Shown here piece after piece: positions 18,701-27,100 of a stretch of DNA of 48,528 nucleotides (its first letter is position 1; every line of letters starts with the position of its first letter). This DNA comes from a virus: the IMG/VR virus record IMGVR_UViG_3300031951_000269, positions 1 to 48,528 of that record; one strand, 5' to 3'. The notes under the pieces are model-generated. The model worked only from the letters and a program-made list of their open reading frames with translations, did not search any database and was not told where the DNA came from. The position numbers and the translations under genes were made by a program.

Positions 18701-19681
18701 CTCCGATTCTAGGGCGAGCAACATTGTCCGTTGTTCTTGAGGAGCATCAGACATTAATTCCGCTGATTTACTATCTCTATAATTATTGTTTTTTTCCTTA
18801 ATAAACTTTTCTAATTTTACCTCACTAGGCAACGGTATTTGACCTGTCTTTTTCCAATATTCATATAAATTATATTTTTCTGGACTATCAAAATCTTTTT
18901 TAGTTGGCTTTACTGCATCAATGTATTTTCTTTGTGATGCAGACATATAGCCACTATTTGCTCTTAAACGGCTTTTTATAGACTCCTCTTTGTTCTTAAA
19001 CTCGTTTATTAAATCTTCGTTATATTCTTTTACTTTTGTTTCCCAAGGCCTAGTAGGAGCTTGTATTTTTTGTTCAGCGTCTCTTACTAAATTTGGATTT
19101 TCTTTTTTAACTTTCTGAATATAGTCTTTATTACCATATTTGCCTATATAGTCATTTAATATTTTTGCACTAGCTATAAGTTCTTCTTTAGATGCGTCTG
19201 CCCCTACAACAACCTCTGGTAAATCATACATTCCTGTTGAAATACCGCTTGGATCCACAACATGTTCTAATTGTTGTTTTTTATCCCCTCTAAGTGTAAT
19301 TCTATTAACTCCAAAAACTTTTTCTTCAGGAGTTAATCCAAATCTAGCTACTCTTTTTTGAAGGTTTTCCGCTACAGTTGTTTCTTCAGCTTTAAGATCT
19401 TCCCACGTAACTACCTCATTCCATTTTTTAGCAACAGGTTTTTTCTTCTTAGTTTTATTAATTTCAGAAAATTGATCTTTTGCAGGATTCTCAAACCCAA
19501 ACGTTTTTTTATAAACATCCTCACCAAACCTTTCGTCAAGTTTAGCGGGTTGCTTTGTTTTTTTAGAAGCAGGCTTGAAACCTTTACTTTTAATATAAGC
19601 CGGGAGTTTGTCTTTACCCCCGGCCATTTTAATTAAATCTGCTTCTGTATATATTTTACCGTTTAATTCGTATTCTAGCAT
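9800..19681 (-). CDS. Giant polyvalent internal virion protein (3293 aa)
   Basis: It resembles the phage polyvalent proteins thought to be injected with the genome. Segments seen in order: coiled-coil and hydrophobic N-terminal region; zincin-like HEVLH (1013-1017) with E1069/E1070 as likely third ligand; sigma-region-2-like segment (about 1277-1335, KPETGVPLAAYINKQL); HAD-like phosphatase with D2057/D2059/T2061, T2274 and D2330/D2331, interrupted by an ADP-ribosyltransferase-like insert (YHG at 2080-2082); acetyltransferase-like segment (about 2365-2540); and a long C-terminal region shared with phage ejection-type proteins, with hydrophobic helices around a charged DDDEEDEDKKKKKK hinge near 3050. 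IKFS-like motifs recur at domain junctions. No RNA polymerase DxDGD motif was found. It is the last gene of the late operon. Confidence 0.85.
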   Translation of the reverse strand: MLEYELNGKIYTEADLIKMAGGKDKLPAYIKSKGFKPASKKTKQPAKLDERFGEDVYKKTFGFENPAKDQFSEINKTKKKKPVAKKWNEVVTWEDLKAEETTVAENLQKRVARFGLTPEEKVFGVNRITLRGDKKQQLEHVVDPSGISTGMYDLPEVVVGADASKEELIASAKILNDYIGKYGNKDYIQKVKKENPNLVRDAEQKIQAPTRPWETKVKEYNEDLINEFKNKEESIKSRLRANSGYMSASQRKYIDAVKPTKKDFDSPEKYNLYEYWKKTGQIPLPSEVKLEKFIKEKNNNYRDSKSAELMSDAPQEQRTMLLALESEREDKAIEGKVKLSVESDELDKAGKALSEKIAKFQKTPPTKQEYDEIQKEYLALQNRSNAYNKEALTLNRDFNNIKAVSEAASKDYSRLNQTGTFLKQTGLALAGAAEDIRISTKAFELALAQSVANGDSFGETYTRNKSILKETLLDPIYGEQKAASKELESYQRDLQIKDIKSMKDLGRWGAGILTQMPSSMAMAVTGEAALPLFFLSGYGSKQYEIASLQESALSRLQYNADQINKGLVAAEDMADVQKQIASDKKTLNISEGTKLTSQVLAGAAEVLLEKYGTLGIIKQTDNILRAIPPQEIKRQLKVIGKEMGKSAGVESWTEGLTQLANNFGDIHLLGQDKNYFDGVPDAMAGGAFMGPGFSAMGGAGTISNNITKSVISELATKEEFKARNKKLDEIKKLTGLDDITGLTKRELNKLKLQPPIKKAVEDLIDQMDGDDLRILDRLGKDFSMEDAKKVGDFNQKLRKITRDWNEASKTVGIDDAQLRSLKEYYQKQYNEVFAAREAMLTDKQLTGKNKKENAQKRITFEATAGYNLYKRRLTRKTYLEKLAGFDKLSSEEKQRYNDLALLELNQDATMDQLSNKEVDSKARELYAGEEIGKQLDRDIQAANDFSTELGLNIKIETINSEKELLEKYGKFIDEEELKDFKNGKTNGFNIDDNTLVVYKPNAIKNGHTSTGSHEVLHTVLSKAFQGNQEEANKNGIKLLEYLKTAQPSLYAAVEERMKAYKPEYKAYGEEVFNALSDSFSDGKIPNDDVFTQISKVVNKITKGAFGTSSTYDIKNISTDSGKALFDTIKAYSQKAGAKRTKSGQNIRFINSDTEDKAAEETPATGFKASKAKVAEVQKKIDNLEDQLDKGEIDYEDYESRLEIFEADLAKAKLMPEEAPKPTIKKEVTEEEADKEIIKNERGSISSDKVQRIYEEKGVNGAQEIIDLFKPITKKLVNKRMDAPGFDRELLTSEIETGDGGLFYLIRSYKPETGVPLAAYINKQLPLRAIAASRRVLDKDFSKDVTEEKGLIAEETVSEAKEKPKYKNALESNVFSPEILKTATNKIVTIVRTLKNRIDAPVTLNRTVTPLISEIRDEVGKQLDIDIKTMLGGKKDGVLRKELLRNKRYILENMTTTWLMGKDGQGGIPQAIQKQIDGKWVSYPDWVGQKIDREKTTTDQAGRTSGAELVRRLPNVNNNVSNEDFLAQIIGPDGNPIRGRKESVSKAMAEEGAFDIINDDLAKEGPIFEALVTNQERLGYEVTNAFAVEIARQSERGNIKFSKTGIRAIDNISNEFNDFYKNLNYTNRASVFNYLNSKDVKVIDNDIKNKLEDILERWKTAYVNNSKELLSKLIAKKNKELKDKYPKVEDFDEYFSKKLEIAGTSKTMALGLTPKGLDFAKNNQEKINEINNFIISDLEKDLNNDELSDLEKTNKVNTFLRTYRAVLTGGDKGKNFYLSNTKLFDELLKIDGFKKLGYNLKKVGNISIIVDKNGENTNYIEGQTTKSKDFDDIFLKGLNIIGNKKIRDAQSEQSVTDVMAFAEKIKNSTLSPEAKAMAAILMGSSTYSPLRTLAKVDSVILDENLTKAEEYTWEHAIPADESVRAVLSYILDLPFANRPIITKENLKKFLEESKISLLPTHINDVLNTILKSRMPLSWKPGDDIYNARYFDGKVLNALKANGIDLRGKDLTILNGKGKKIKKINFEARKNALNISNSQEATIKSLKPSKSVKGISVFDFDDTVGLTKGSVLYTMPNDLPIYHGAPKGKDVTKISDKGVKFFATDIREADEYARMNSGTTQQFVINNSQVVDEDVVINKIKELGLTPKNKEFEVDDVSFYELIDTRFEESLSKADITKLFDALKKDNIKAISYNDGAQVSGRFTTSIAVIDTSIISEPKKLNAEEFAKNGSKLLEEGAVFDFSEFSKVVDGKPGPMVEKMKKMIGKFGPENFFILTARPPEAAGPIHEFLSSIGINIPLENITGLGNSTAQAKADWMTAKAAEGYNDFYFADDAPQNVEAVKKALEVPGITSKVQQARIKFSLNSRQDLNWRETGDSKFATFEVKGKEYSLFLTDTGYFNWGDRTEATLNTLINKYDLDEPALLGSYEGETLNLVFSDENSSTDITGGGNAAEVFGTVINGVIDYANANNTDSFIFTAKEPSRIKLYDAIASTIANKLKWNVFSKNGVYIVSKYPAGRGILPFENQSKAVQDVLNVVDVKSPRQQAKIKFSKTMSDDFNRIIEENKGVESYKVFSDITARRRGLKKNRFDFYVPPSAADFELLLYNFMGKGALGEEQKKFFQDALITPYINGVNLMDAVRQSIKKEYKALLKSFPEVKKDLEKLTPNKDFTYDQAMRVAIWSQYGTEIPGLSQRDTIYLTDLINNDPELAAFKDGLIVMGRQKDGWLPPGTFWDSDTIVSDLYNITEGSGRKKFLAEFIENTENIFGKWEDGRLVGPNINKVEAVYGTNVREALEDSIYRMINGKNRSFGQDKETTAWSSWVNGSTGAIMFMNTRSAALQMLGAVNFLNWRDNNPFNAGKAFLNQPQYWKDFARIWNSDKLKERRGGLREDVASAEIANAAAGSKNKVVAVTSYLLKIGYTPTQLADSFAIASGGAPFYRNRINSYLKEGLTEQEAEAKAWQDFSKVSDETQQSGDPKDISKQQSSGAGRLLLVFQNFTMQQSRIVKKAVLDLKNGRGDAKTNIAKIAYYLAVQNIMFSTLQQGLFAVMFDDDEEDEDKKKKKKTDAAIDVANGVLDSILRGTGFVGGVAATLKNTVVKYLEERAKKQKAEYAKVVLEAANMSPPIGSKLRKTYSALQQTKYDKDLIEARGWGVMQDGRVHLGPMYSVTGKLVEVGTNFPMDRLVNKVENVSQAFNSENTAMQRLATGMGYSPWTVGIEGTKGDILIKETAKAKRKEEGWEKSIITRETNKIKVMDSLDKLSPKEYDNYMDKKIEEKIRRRDRRLEILDKLNANK

Positions 19682-19699
19682 ATATTTTTTATTTATTTA

Positions 19700-21253
19700 T
19701 CAGGGTCTTAAATACTCAATGACCTCTTCCTTCGTGTCAAATTTTCTTAATAAATTACCACCAGATGTAGATACTCTAAAATTTTTGCGATCATAACTTA
19801 CTTTTTTGCCGTTAAAGTTAATATCCTTAATATCCCCAAGTTCAATATCTTTTATTGTTTTTAATACCCCTTGCCATTCTGCTTCCTTTTCAGCCGCTTT
19901 TTTATCTTCAGTAGTAGTTCCTTTTTGCTTAGTGTCAAATTCTTTCAATGCCATTTCATCTAATTGATAATATGTATTATTTTTTTTGTCAAATCTAATG
20001 TTATTATCACGCATAATATCAGCTCTATATCCATCTATTATATATTTTGAGAGCATGTCTACTTGATCTTTAGTATTCATTTTAACAAATTCTTTAGCCG
20101 CTTCCGTTCCAGCTCCCCAAGCTCCAATCTTCCTGCCGAATCCTCTCAGCTTATTCATGTCTCCTAATTCCGTTGCAAGTAATCCCTCAATCGTTACATT
20201 TACTTGTTTTGTTAATAATTTATCAACAATAGTCATATCAATTTCTCGCTTTGGAACTTTTACAGTGGCTTCGCTTGTGGATATACCGGCATTTCCTTCA
20301 GCTTTAACGTACTGAGGGCTTTTAAAGAATGACTCTTGTAGTTGATCTTTATTATCGTAAATGCCCGCCGTTTGCAAATCCTTTTCTTTTTTAGCATCGG
20401 GTACAATAACATAAAATTCTCCTGTTTTTTCACCATCTACTTTTTGATTATATATAATATTATATGTGCCGTCGTTGTTAGCTTGTATTGCATCACTATT
20501 TTTATCAATAAAAGTTTGTAATGTATTTTTATCACTTATAATATTTGGATTTACTCCGCGAATATAATTTTCCAGTTCCTCTTTACTTATATTTTGAGTA
20601 CTCATATTAATACTCATGCCAGTTTCTTCTAATTTATCAAGATCATATATAAGATCTGCATTAACTAGTCCAGAGGATCCTTTAGTACTAATAACGGCTC
20701 TTTGCAAACGAGAAATGTCATCATCTCCTATATATTCTATATTTTGTGCGTTAGTTTTCCCAATGTCGCCGTTGGCAATAGCCTGCATTTGCGATGCTCC
20801 ACCACCCACCATTTTATTTAAATCACTCCAATATTTGTCAAAATTTTCAGTAAATTTTGCAGCTTCCTCCGCTTCCCCTGTTTTAAGGACTTCAAATGTT
20901 GCTTTTTCTCTATATACGCCTTTTTTAGTTTCTCCTTTAAAACGAAGATCTACTAGCACTTTTCCAATATTTGGCTTTACCCCTGCTTTGTCAAGAGAAG
21001 CACCAGTTTTAGAGGCGTCCTCGCTAGCCCTAGCAGTATTTTCAGAATAAAATTTCTGTCTACTAATCGTTAATTCTCTATTTTCTTTTGCTTTTCTTTC
21101 AGCTTCTAATCTTTCTTCTTTTTCCTTTGCCTCTCTTTCTTTTTTAGCGGTTTTATAACTTTCAACAAAAGACTGTCCTATACCAGCAAAGCCTGTCGCC
21201 CAAGCCATTGCGGATTCGTCTTTTATTATTGTTGGATTATCGTATGCACTCAT
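19700..21253 (-). CDS. Probable internal virion protein
   Basis: A 517-residue protein with an N-terminal hydrophobic patch (AMAWATGFAGIGQSF), then a highly charged coiled coil (residues 30-75), then a mixed alpha/beta body. Its place between the pilot-like protein (21313-22041) and the giant polyvalent protein suggests it is part of the set of internal proteins ejected with DNA, as in T7 or crAss-like phages. No enzymatic motif is visible. The giant gene starts 18 nt after its stop. Confidence 0.6.
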   Translation of the reverse strand: MSAYDNPTIIKDESAMAWATGFAGIGQSFVESYKTAKKEREAKEKEERLEAERKAKENRELTISRQKFYSENTARASEDASKTGASLDKAGVKPNIGKVLVDLRFKGETKKGVYREKATFEVLKTGEAEEAAKFTENFDKYWSDLNKMVGGGASQMQAIANGDIGKTNAQNIEYIGDDDISRLQRAVISTKGSSGLVNADLIYDLDKLEETGMSINMSTQNISKEELENYIRGVNPNIISDKNTLQTFIDKNSDAIQANNDGTYNIIYNQKVDGEKTGEFYVIVPDAKKEKDLQTAGIYDNKDQLQESFFKSPQYVKAEGNAGISTSEATVKVPKREIDMTIVDKLLTKQVNVTIEGLLATELGDMNKLRGFGRKIGAWGAGTEAAKEFVKMNTKDQVDMLSKYIIDGYRADIMRDNNIRFDKKNNTYYQLDEMALKEFDTKQKGTTTEDKKAAEKEAEWQGVLKTIKDIELGDIKDINFNGKKVSYDRKNFRVSTSGGNLLRKFDTKEEVIEYLRP

Positions 21254-21312
21254 ATTTATATTTTTTAATTAAGAAACTGTACCACTATCATTTACGGCCC
21301 ATGTGTCCTTGG

Positions 21313-22041
21313 CTACTCCTTTTTTCCGGCGCCTCCCGCAGCGGCCCCCGCAATGCTGCCAACAGCACTAAAAGCTTGTCCCCATGCGGCTCCCTGAGCG
21401 GCTTGAGCAGACGCTTGATTTTGCATTGCCTGAGTTAAGGCTCCTGCTTCTCTCCCTAAATCAGCATTAGTTCTATCTTCACGTGCTGCAAACATAAATT
21501 GTTTTCCAGCAGCCTCAGCAGCTTGAACTCTTTGCGCTTCGCTTATTTGTAATGATTGCAATCTTTGTTGCTCTGCCATCTTCATTTGATTACGCTCCAT
21601 TTCACCTTGAGCACGTAATTTTTCATTTGCCGCCTCTTGTTGTTCAATATTTGCGGCAATGCCTTTTTTGCTTTGTAATGCAGCCTGTGCCAATGCAGTT
21701 GCTCCACCCGCGCTTGCTCCAGTTGCTCTCAATGTATCTAACGTATTTGCTAATGCCATATCCGCTTGCTCAAATTCCATTTCTGCGGCCCGTGTAGCAA
21801 CCCCTAAATTTGCATAAGGATTATTTATCATTCCCGATAAATCCTTCGCTAATCCACTCACGTCCACTGTTGTTGCATAAGGATTAGTTATAGCTTGTCT
21901 TGCCGCTTTAATTGCATCCATTTCTGCCTTCGCGCGTCTTGCATCATTACGCGCTCCTTTGGCTGCTTGACCAGCCTGATGAGCTCCTACGGCTCCTCCT
22001 ATTATTGACACTCCTGCCCCTACTGCTGCTGCTACTGCCAT
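21313..22041 (-). CDS. Internal virion/pilot-like protein, Ala-rich
   Basis: A 242-residue, very Ala/Gln-rich, helical protein. It has Gly/Ala hydrophobic segments at the N-terminus (MAVAAAVGAGVSIIGGAVGA) and C-terminus (FSAVGSIAGAAAGGAG) flanking a long coiled coil. This architecture matches small ejection proteins such as T7 gp14, which insert in the host envelope to form a DNA conduit. The local GC is clearly higher than in neighbours because of the Ala codons. The 59-nt gap to the next gene holds nothing notable. Confidence 0.65.
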   Translation of the reverse strand: MAVAAAVGAGVSIIGGAVGAHQAGQAAKGARNDARRAKAEMDAIKAARQAITNPYATTVDVSGLAKDLSGMINNPYANLGVATRAAEMEFEQADMALANTLDTLRATGASAGGATALAQAALQSKKGIAANIEQQEAANEKLRAQGEMERNQMKMAEQQRLQSLQISEAQRVQAAEAAGKQFMFAAREDRTNADLGREAGALTQAMQNQASAQAAQGAAWGQAFSAVGSIAGAAAGGAGKKE

Positions 22042-22042
22042 A

Positions 22043-22450
22043 TTATATTAATTTTTTTGAAATTTCATACGATGGTTTTTCATCCACTGTATACCCTAAT
22101 TTTTTGTGCATATCTATTAATCCCGTGTTTCTACCAACACTTAATATTATATTCTTATCAACACTCAATGCCACATCCTCTAAACTGAGTATTAACATCT
22201 CCAATGCTTCTTTCCTATCCGCTTCCCTATAATCTTGGTTTGATATAATCCATTCCATCCAAGCTACCTTAGAATTTGTTAAATATAAAAAACCTGATAC
22301 TATTGGTATATCACCTTTGCAAACAATTAAACCGCCTGTTCCATTTAGTGGCAGCAGGTCTTTATTCATTTGTGGCCAATTCCATTTAGTCCACCATTCT
22401 TGTAATGTGTCCCAATCTGATTCTTGTAATGCTCTTACTGTTAATTCCAT
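22043..22450 (-). CDS. GNAT-like acetyltransferase
   Basis: A 135-residue protein with the layout of GNAT N-acetyltransferases: N-terminal VRALQESDWDTLQEWW, central strands GGLIVCKGDIPIVSGFLYL and WMEWIISNQDYR, a helix EALEMLI, and a final GLIDMHKKLGYTVDE typical of the last GNAT helix-strand. The classical R/Q-x-x-G-x-G/A pyrophosphate loop is not clear, so it may be degenerate. Similar genes often sit among tail genes of environmental podoviruses. It may modify a virion or host protein. It starts 10 nt after the preceding stop. Confidence 0.65.
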   Translation of the reverse strand: MELTVRALQESDWDTLQEWWTKWNWPQMNKDLLPLNGTGGLIVCKGDIPIVSGFLYLTNSKVAWMEWIISNQDYREADRKEALEMLILSLEDVALSVDKNIILSVGRNTGLIDMHKKLGYTVDEKPSYEISKKLI

Positions 22451-22460
22451 TTTATTTAAT

Positions 22461-24116
22461 TTAATTACTTAATGATTCTACAAATGTTGATGATACCGCG
22501 AATAAATTAGCGGGTTTTGTAAATACTACACCGGCTTGATTTACATCAGGAAAAGTAAATGTTCCTACAGCATAGAAACCGGCAAGGCCAGACATAGACT
22601 GTCCATATACAACCGTGCCTTCTGATGGAGGTGTAACATTTATAAGCGTACCAAAATATTTATTTTCTTTTGGTTTAAAATTGTTTAAAAATAATTGATT
22701 TTCTAATCCGGCTAAATTTATAACAGCCGATGCTGAAGTTATCGGGACTCCATTATTTGCGTCTGTATAGATTTCAGTTAATGACCACCCCGGCGATCCT
22801 TCATAATTTATTGTTTGGAATGTTTTAGAATACGATGGATTTGGATTCATTACAAAAGTAACGGTGGATACATATTGTGATCCATAAAAGTTACAATAAG
22901 GCACATTGGTAGAATAATGTTTCCATAAATTACCGTTTTGTGCCGTGTAGTAATTACCTAATAAACTAAATCCCGCATCTGGTTTAAATGAAAAAGTACT
23001 AGTCCATCCAAGTGAATCTTCATCAAAGGCTAATGTTTGATAGTATTCTTCTATATCTTCTTCTACACCGCCAATAGGCCTTCTAACACCCGCAAAAAGA
23101 GTTTCTTGTAAAGATAGTACATATTGCTTATTATGCATATCCCAGGAGCCTATAACAACTCCATTTGAATTAATTCTACCTAAACTATCTCTAAAATAAT
23201 CTAACATACCATACCCTGATATTTCTGTAATACCATCTTGAGATAATCGTAACACAGCATTTTTAGGTCTGTCTACAAAATATTTTCTATAACCATAAAC
23301 CGCAAAACTTTCAGGATTGGTGCCTATTCCATAGTTACCCGCGTAACCTTGCATTTGCCCTATAACCGTATTAGACGATGTAGTTAAAGGTTCTCCCTCC
23401 GCAGAATACACCGCAGTCTTATCTATTAATGCTCTAGTTACTTTTAACTCTTGAAATATTATTAAATTCGTATCTTCCGCGTATAATTTTTGTATTGAAC
23501 CTTGTGCAGGATCCATTGACCTAGTTATATCTTCCGCTACAGAAAATTGGTTAGTATTGTTTATACCTGTTCTAGAATTAAATATTCCAGAATAAATTAA
23601 AGAACTAACTCTGCTTTGTCTATTTGGAGTATCTTCAACAATATAAGCTCTAACACCTAAATCTGTAGATACATTATTGTAACCACCTCTAATTCTAGAT
23701 TCTTCAATATACCAGTCTTGATAACTATCAGTTGGGTCTGCAATATATTGCGTTGCTCCTGGTATATGATTAAAATTAGTTATAGCCCCAAATGATACTG
23801 GGACGGCCGGAATGGTTGTTTCGTCAAAAGAAGCAGAGGTTATTGGATTATCCAAATATACTCTAAACACGCTGCCCCCCATGTCTTTCCATCCTAATAT
23901 TATAAACGTATAAGTAATCCCTGCTAATGTATAAGATAACTTTTGTCCGGCTCCTATAAAAGTAGGTATCACATTAGTTGTAAAAAAACTATTTCCAGTT
24001 GTAAAATCATAATCAGCCAATGCTGCAGGAGCCGTTGCTGGTCCTACTGGCTGTATTGATTTTATTTTTTTTAACCAATACGAATTGAAATATTTAATCT
24101 CTAATGTTGCTGCCAT
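22461..24116 (-). CDS. Tail nozzle (stabilisation) protein, second component
   Basis: A 551-residue beta-rich protein. Its middle (ESRIRGGYNNVSTDLGVRAY, then SLIYSGIFNSRTGINNTNQF and IQKLYAEDTNLIIFQE) follows the pattern of podoviral tail stabilisation or nozzle proteins related to P22 gp10 and the crAss-like muzzle. The repeated YAED.NLIIFQE and NPESFAVYGYRKYFVD segments suggest beta-propeller blades. It directly follows the larger nozzle protein and the two probably form one tail-tip assembly. The split into two genes is inferred from family resemblance only. Confidence 0.65.
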   Translation of the reverse strand: MAATLEIKYFNSYWLKKIKSIQPVGPATAPAALADYDFTTGNSFFTTNVIPTFIGAGQKLSYTLAGITYTFIILGWKDMGGSVFRVYLDNPITSASFDETTIPAVPVSFGAITNFNHIPGATQYIADPTDSYQDWYIEESRIRGGYNNVSTDLGVRAYIVEDTPNRQSRVSSLIYSGIFNSRTGINNTNQFSVAEDITRSMDPAQGSIQKLYAEDTNLIIFQELKVTRALIDKTAVYSAEGEPLTTSSNTVIGQMQGYAGNYGIGTNPESFAVYGYRKYFVDRPKNAVLRLSQDGITEISGYGMLDYFRDSLGRINSNGVVIGSWDMHNKQYVLSLQETLFAGVRRPIGGVEEDIEEYYQTLAFDEDSLGWTSTFSFKPDAGFSLLGNYYTAQNGNLWKHYSTNVPYCNFYGSQYVSTVTFVMNPNPSYSKTFQTINYEGSPGWSLTEIYTDANNGVPITSASAVINLAGLENQLFLNNFKPKENKYFGTLINVTPPSEGTVVYGQSMSGLAGFYAVGTFTFPDVNQAGVVFTKPANLFAVSSTFVESLSN

Positions 24117-24145
24117 AATTAATAATCACTTATTTTTTTAAATTA

Positions 24146-27100
24146 CTACAATATCGGACAGGTTACTGGGCTTCCGGTATATGTAATTATCCCCCCGTCT
24201 GTAATTGATCCCATCGCTGATAAGCTTGATTGTCTAACAACTGGATAAGTACCTCCATTGCCAAAGCTTTTTGCATATTGCCCAGGTTGTATTATGCCTC
24301 CAATTATAGTAACTCCATTTCCGTGTAGCCCATTCCACCTAATTGGAAAAGTAGAAGTATTCTGTATTGTCCATTCATAACAATCCTCAGGAATATATGC
24401 ATCAGGATCACCTATAGTGCAGTTATAACTATCCGATACAACTTCAAATTCGTTTGAACTTGTAAATTCACCTTCTATAATAAAATCCACATAAATAGTT
24501 CTATTTGACTCAACGCCGTCTAGAGTAGTATAAATATATCCTTTAAAAAATAACGCGTAGGCGGGTTCCATTTCTCCTGCAATAAGTCCTTTAGCAATTG
24601 ATCTATTAGTAAAGTATCCATTGCCATTGTAAAGACCAGAAGGCCCAAACGGATAGAAATTAACAAGCACCGGCATAGTACCTTGGCCATACGAATAAAT
24701 ATCTTCACCTTCAAAAACATTCCCCGTATTTAATTGAACAAATTTGTATATTGAAACTGTACTATCTAATATTTTTTCTCCTTCTCTTAAATATTTCCAA
24801 AAATTTACATACCCAGACGCAAATACTGTATAAACAAAAGGTTCTTCTTGAACAAGGCTATTAGCAACACTTTGCCAATCAGAACAACCCGTTAAAAATG
24901 GAGAAGCAATAACAACATCTCTAGTAGTAAACAAAGAACCTGGAATAGGAAATGCAACACCCGTAGAAAATGTAGAATCCTGTAATTTCATTGTAAGAAA
25001 ATAATCTCCAGAAGGTATTTCATTTGTAATAATCCCAACATTACCTTGTAAATTATCTATATTAAAATAAGATGGCCCATCATTAGCAGACAATGTCCAA
25101 TAAAGGTCCGCTAAATAATTTGTTGAATTAGTGCTAAAATTTCCATTTTTACCTATACCATCAATAAATGGGCCAGGTAACGGATCATTTGTTAAGTTAT
25201 AAACTATATTATCGCTAGGCGGATTTAATATTACTGGCTCAACATTTGTTATTTTTAATCCACTTGCCTGAGTGCTTAATATGGGATTATAGACTACGCC
25301 TGAAACTGTATGGGTAATATTAAATGTAAATATAAATGTACCAATACCAGATAATGTTGGGAATGCTCCATCTACATTAGTGCCATAATAATAATCACTT
25401 TGGGTTATTTTTATTTTGTATTTACGATAAGTTGGACTAAGTGGGTCTGTATCTCTTATTAGTGCAAATTTACTAGAAACATTTGTGCCTACTATATCCA
25501 CAACGGACATAACAACACTATCTATATTAAATACCTCAACTCCAAAAGCGTTTTTAAAATAAAACCATTCCGTTATAAATGGAGATGTTTGTGTGCCTTC
25601 ATTAGGATCAGATCCTAAATAATTCTGATTTTCTCTATATATAAAATCTAAATCTGAAAAGCTTACAATAATATCAGATCCAGTTAATACATCTATATTT
25701 AAATCTGAAATATATCCAGTAGTTGATGTTTCCCAAAATAAGTCTATTAAAGAAGTATCAGGGTCAGTTTCAAATACCCCTAAATAAGGAGTCATACTTC
25801 CTGCGGTTACCCCAACTCTATTAGACGTTGATACCCTATTGATTAATGGATCTGTGTCAAATTGATAAAGATTATTAGGGGCACTCCCTGTTGATGAAAA
25901 ATTTAAATCATCTGATGGAGCAATAGTGTTAACAACATTAGATACTGTTCCCGGAAAATATTGTCTATTTGAAGCAGAAACCATATTTTCAACTCTTGGC
26001 CATAATTGTGCACTACTTCTATATTGTCTTTGATTAGGGCCAACTTCAGATAAATCTCGTGGTACTTTGTTTATATTATCATTTATAGAAACAAAATGAC
26101 ATGTAGTATCATCCTCTCCGCTAATTAATGGCGGAGTTTGAGATGGATAACCAGCCAACATTCCAGGCACATAAACATTATAATAGTCTTGCTCCTGTTG
26201 TTTTACAACTACTTTATATGAGTACCATCCTAATTCGTTTATTGAATATGAAAATTTTATATCAGGAAATGTTGGTCCACTTAATGGATTAAAATTGTAT
26301 ATTTCACTTATAGCGCCATCGGCGGTTAATGAGCCCGCAGAGGCGGTCAATACTTTTACGTAGTCTTTATATTTACCTTTTAAGTAATTACCTACTGTAG
26401 GCCTATTTAATTGGGGTGCTCCAATTGTTTGTAATGTATACGTATAAGTATATGGGCCTGCGTTATTAACAGTTCCCGCTGTTATTTCAAATCCAGCTTG
26501 ACTATTAGGAATTATTCCAGAAACTGTAGCATATAAACCTGGAGTACCTGCTGCTTCATTTCTAACTGAATTTATAGTTTCATTAAATATAACCACTAAT
26601 TCGTCTCCAAACCAACCTCTAACATCTGTTGCCCAGTTTTGACTTTTATAAGGTATAAACACAGATGATCCTCCATATACGGTATCTCCGTTTTCTATAA
26701 AAGGTGCCGCGGATGATAGTATTACTGATGATTGTCTACCAAATTTATCGCTTAAAACAATACCTACTTGGTATGTTCTATTTTGTTTTAAATTATGATT
26801 AGGGTATTCTACCCAACTTACAAAAGGGGTATAGTCATTACCTTTTTCAACTAGGGAAACATTATAATTTAAAGTTGCGGGAGGCGTATTTTGATTAATA
26901 AAATTACCATATATAATTCTATTACCTACGCTTTCTTGCCCTAATGCTCTTATTGGTATTTTGTCATATACCCTAAGAGTTTCGTTTTCTGCTAATGTTT
27001 TCTTTGGTTTTTGCGATTGATATTTATATGTATATATATTTGTATTAGCGGATACTTGTTGTAATTTAGATACTAATATTGTATCTACTACTTTAATTGC

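Noticed and set aside
9800-19681. The giant protein as a virion RNA polymerase, as in N4 or many crAss-like phages.
   Set aside because: No DxDGD or T7-type polymerase motif was seen; the visible motifs are protease, HAD, ART and sigma-like.
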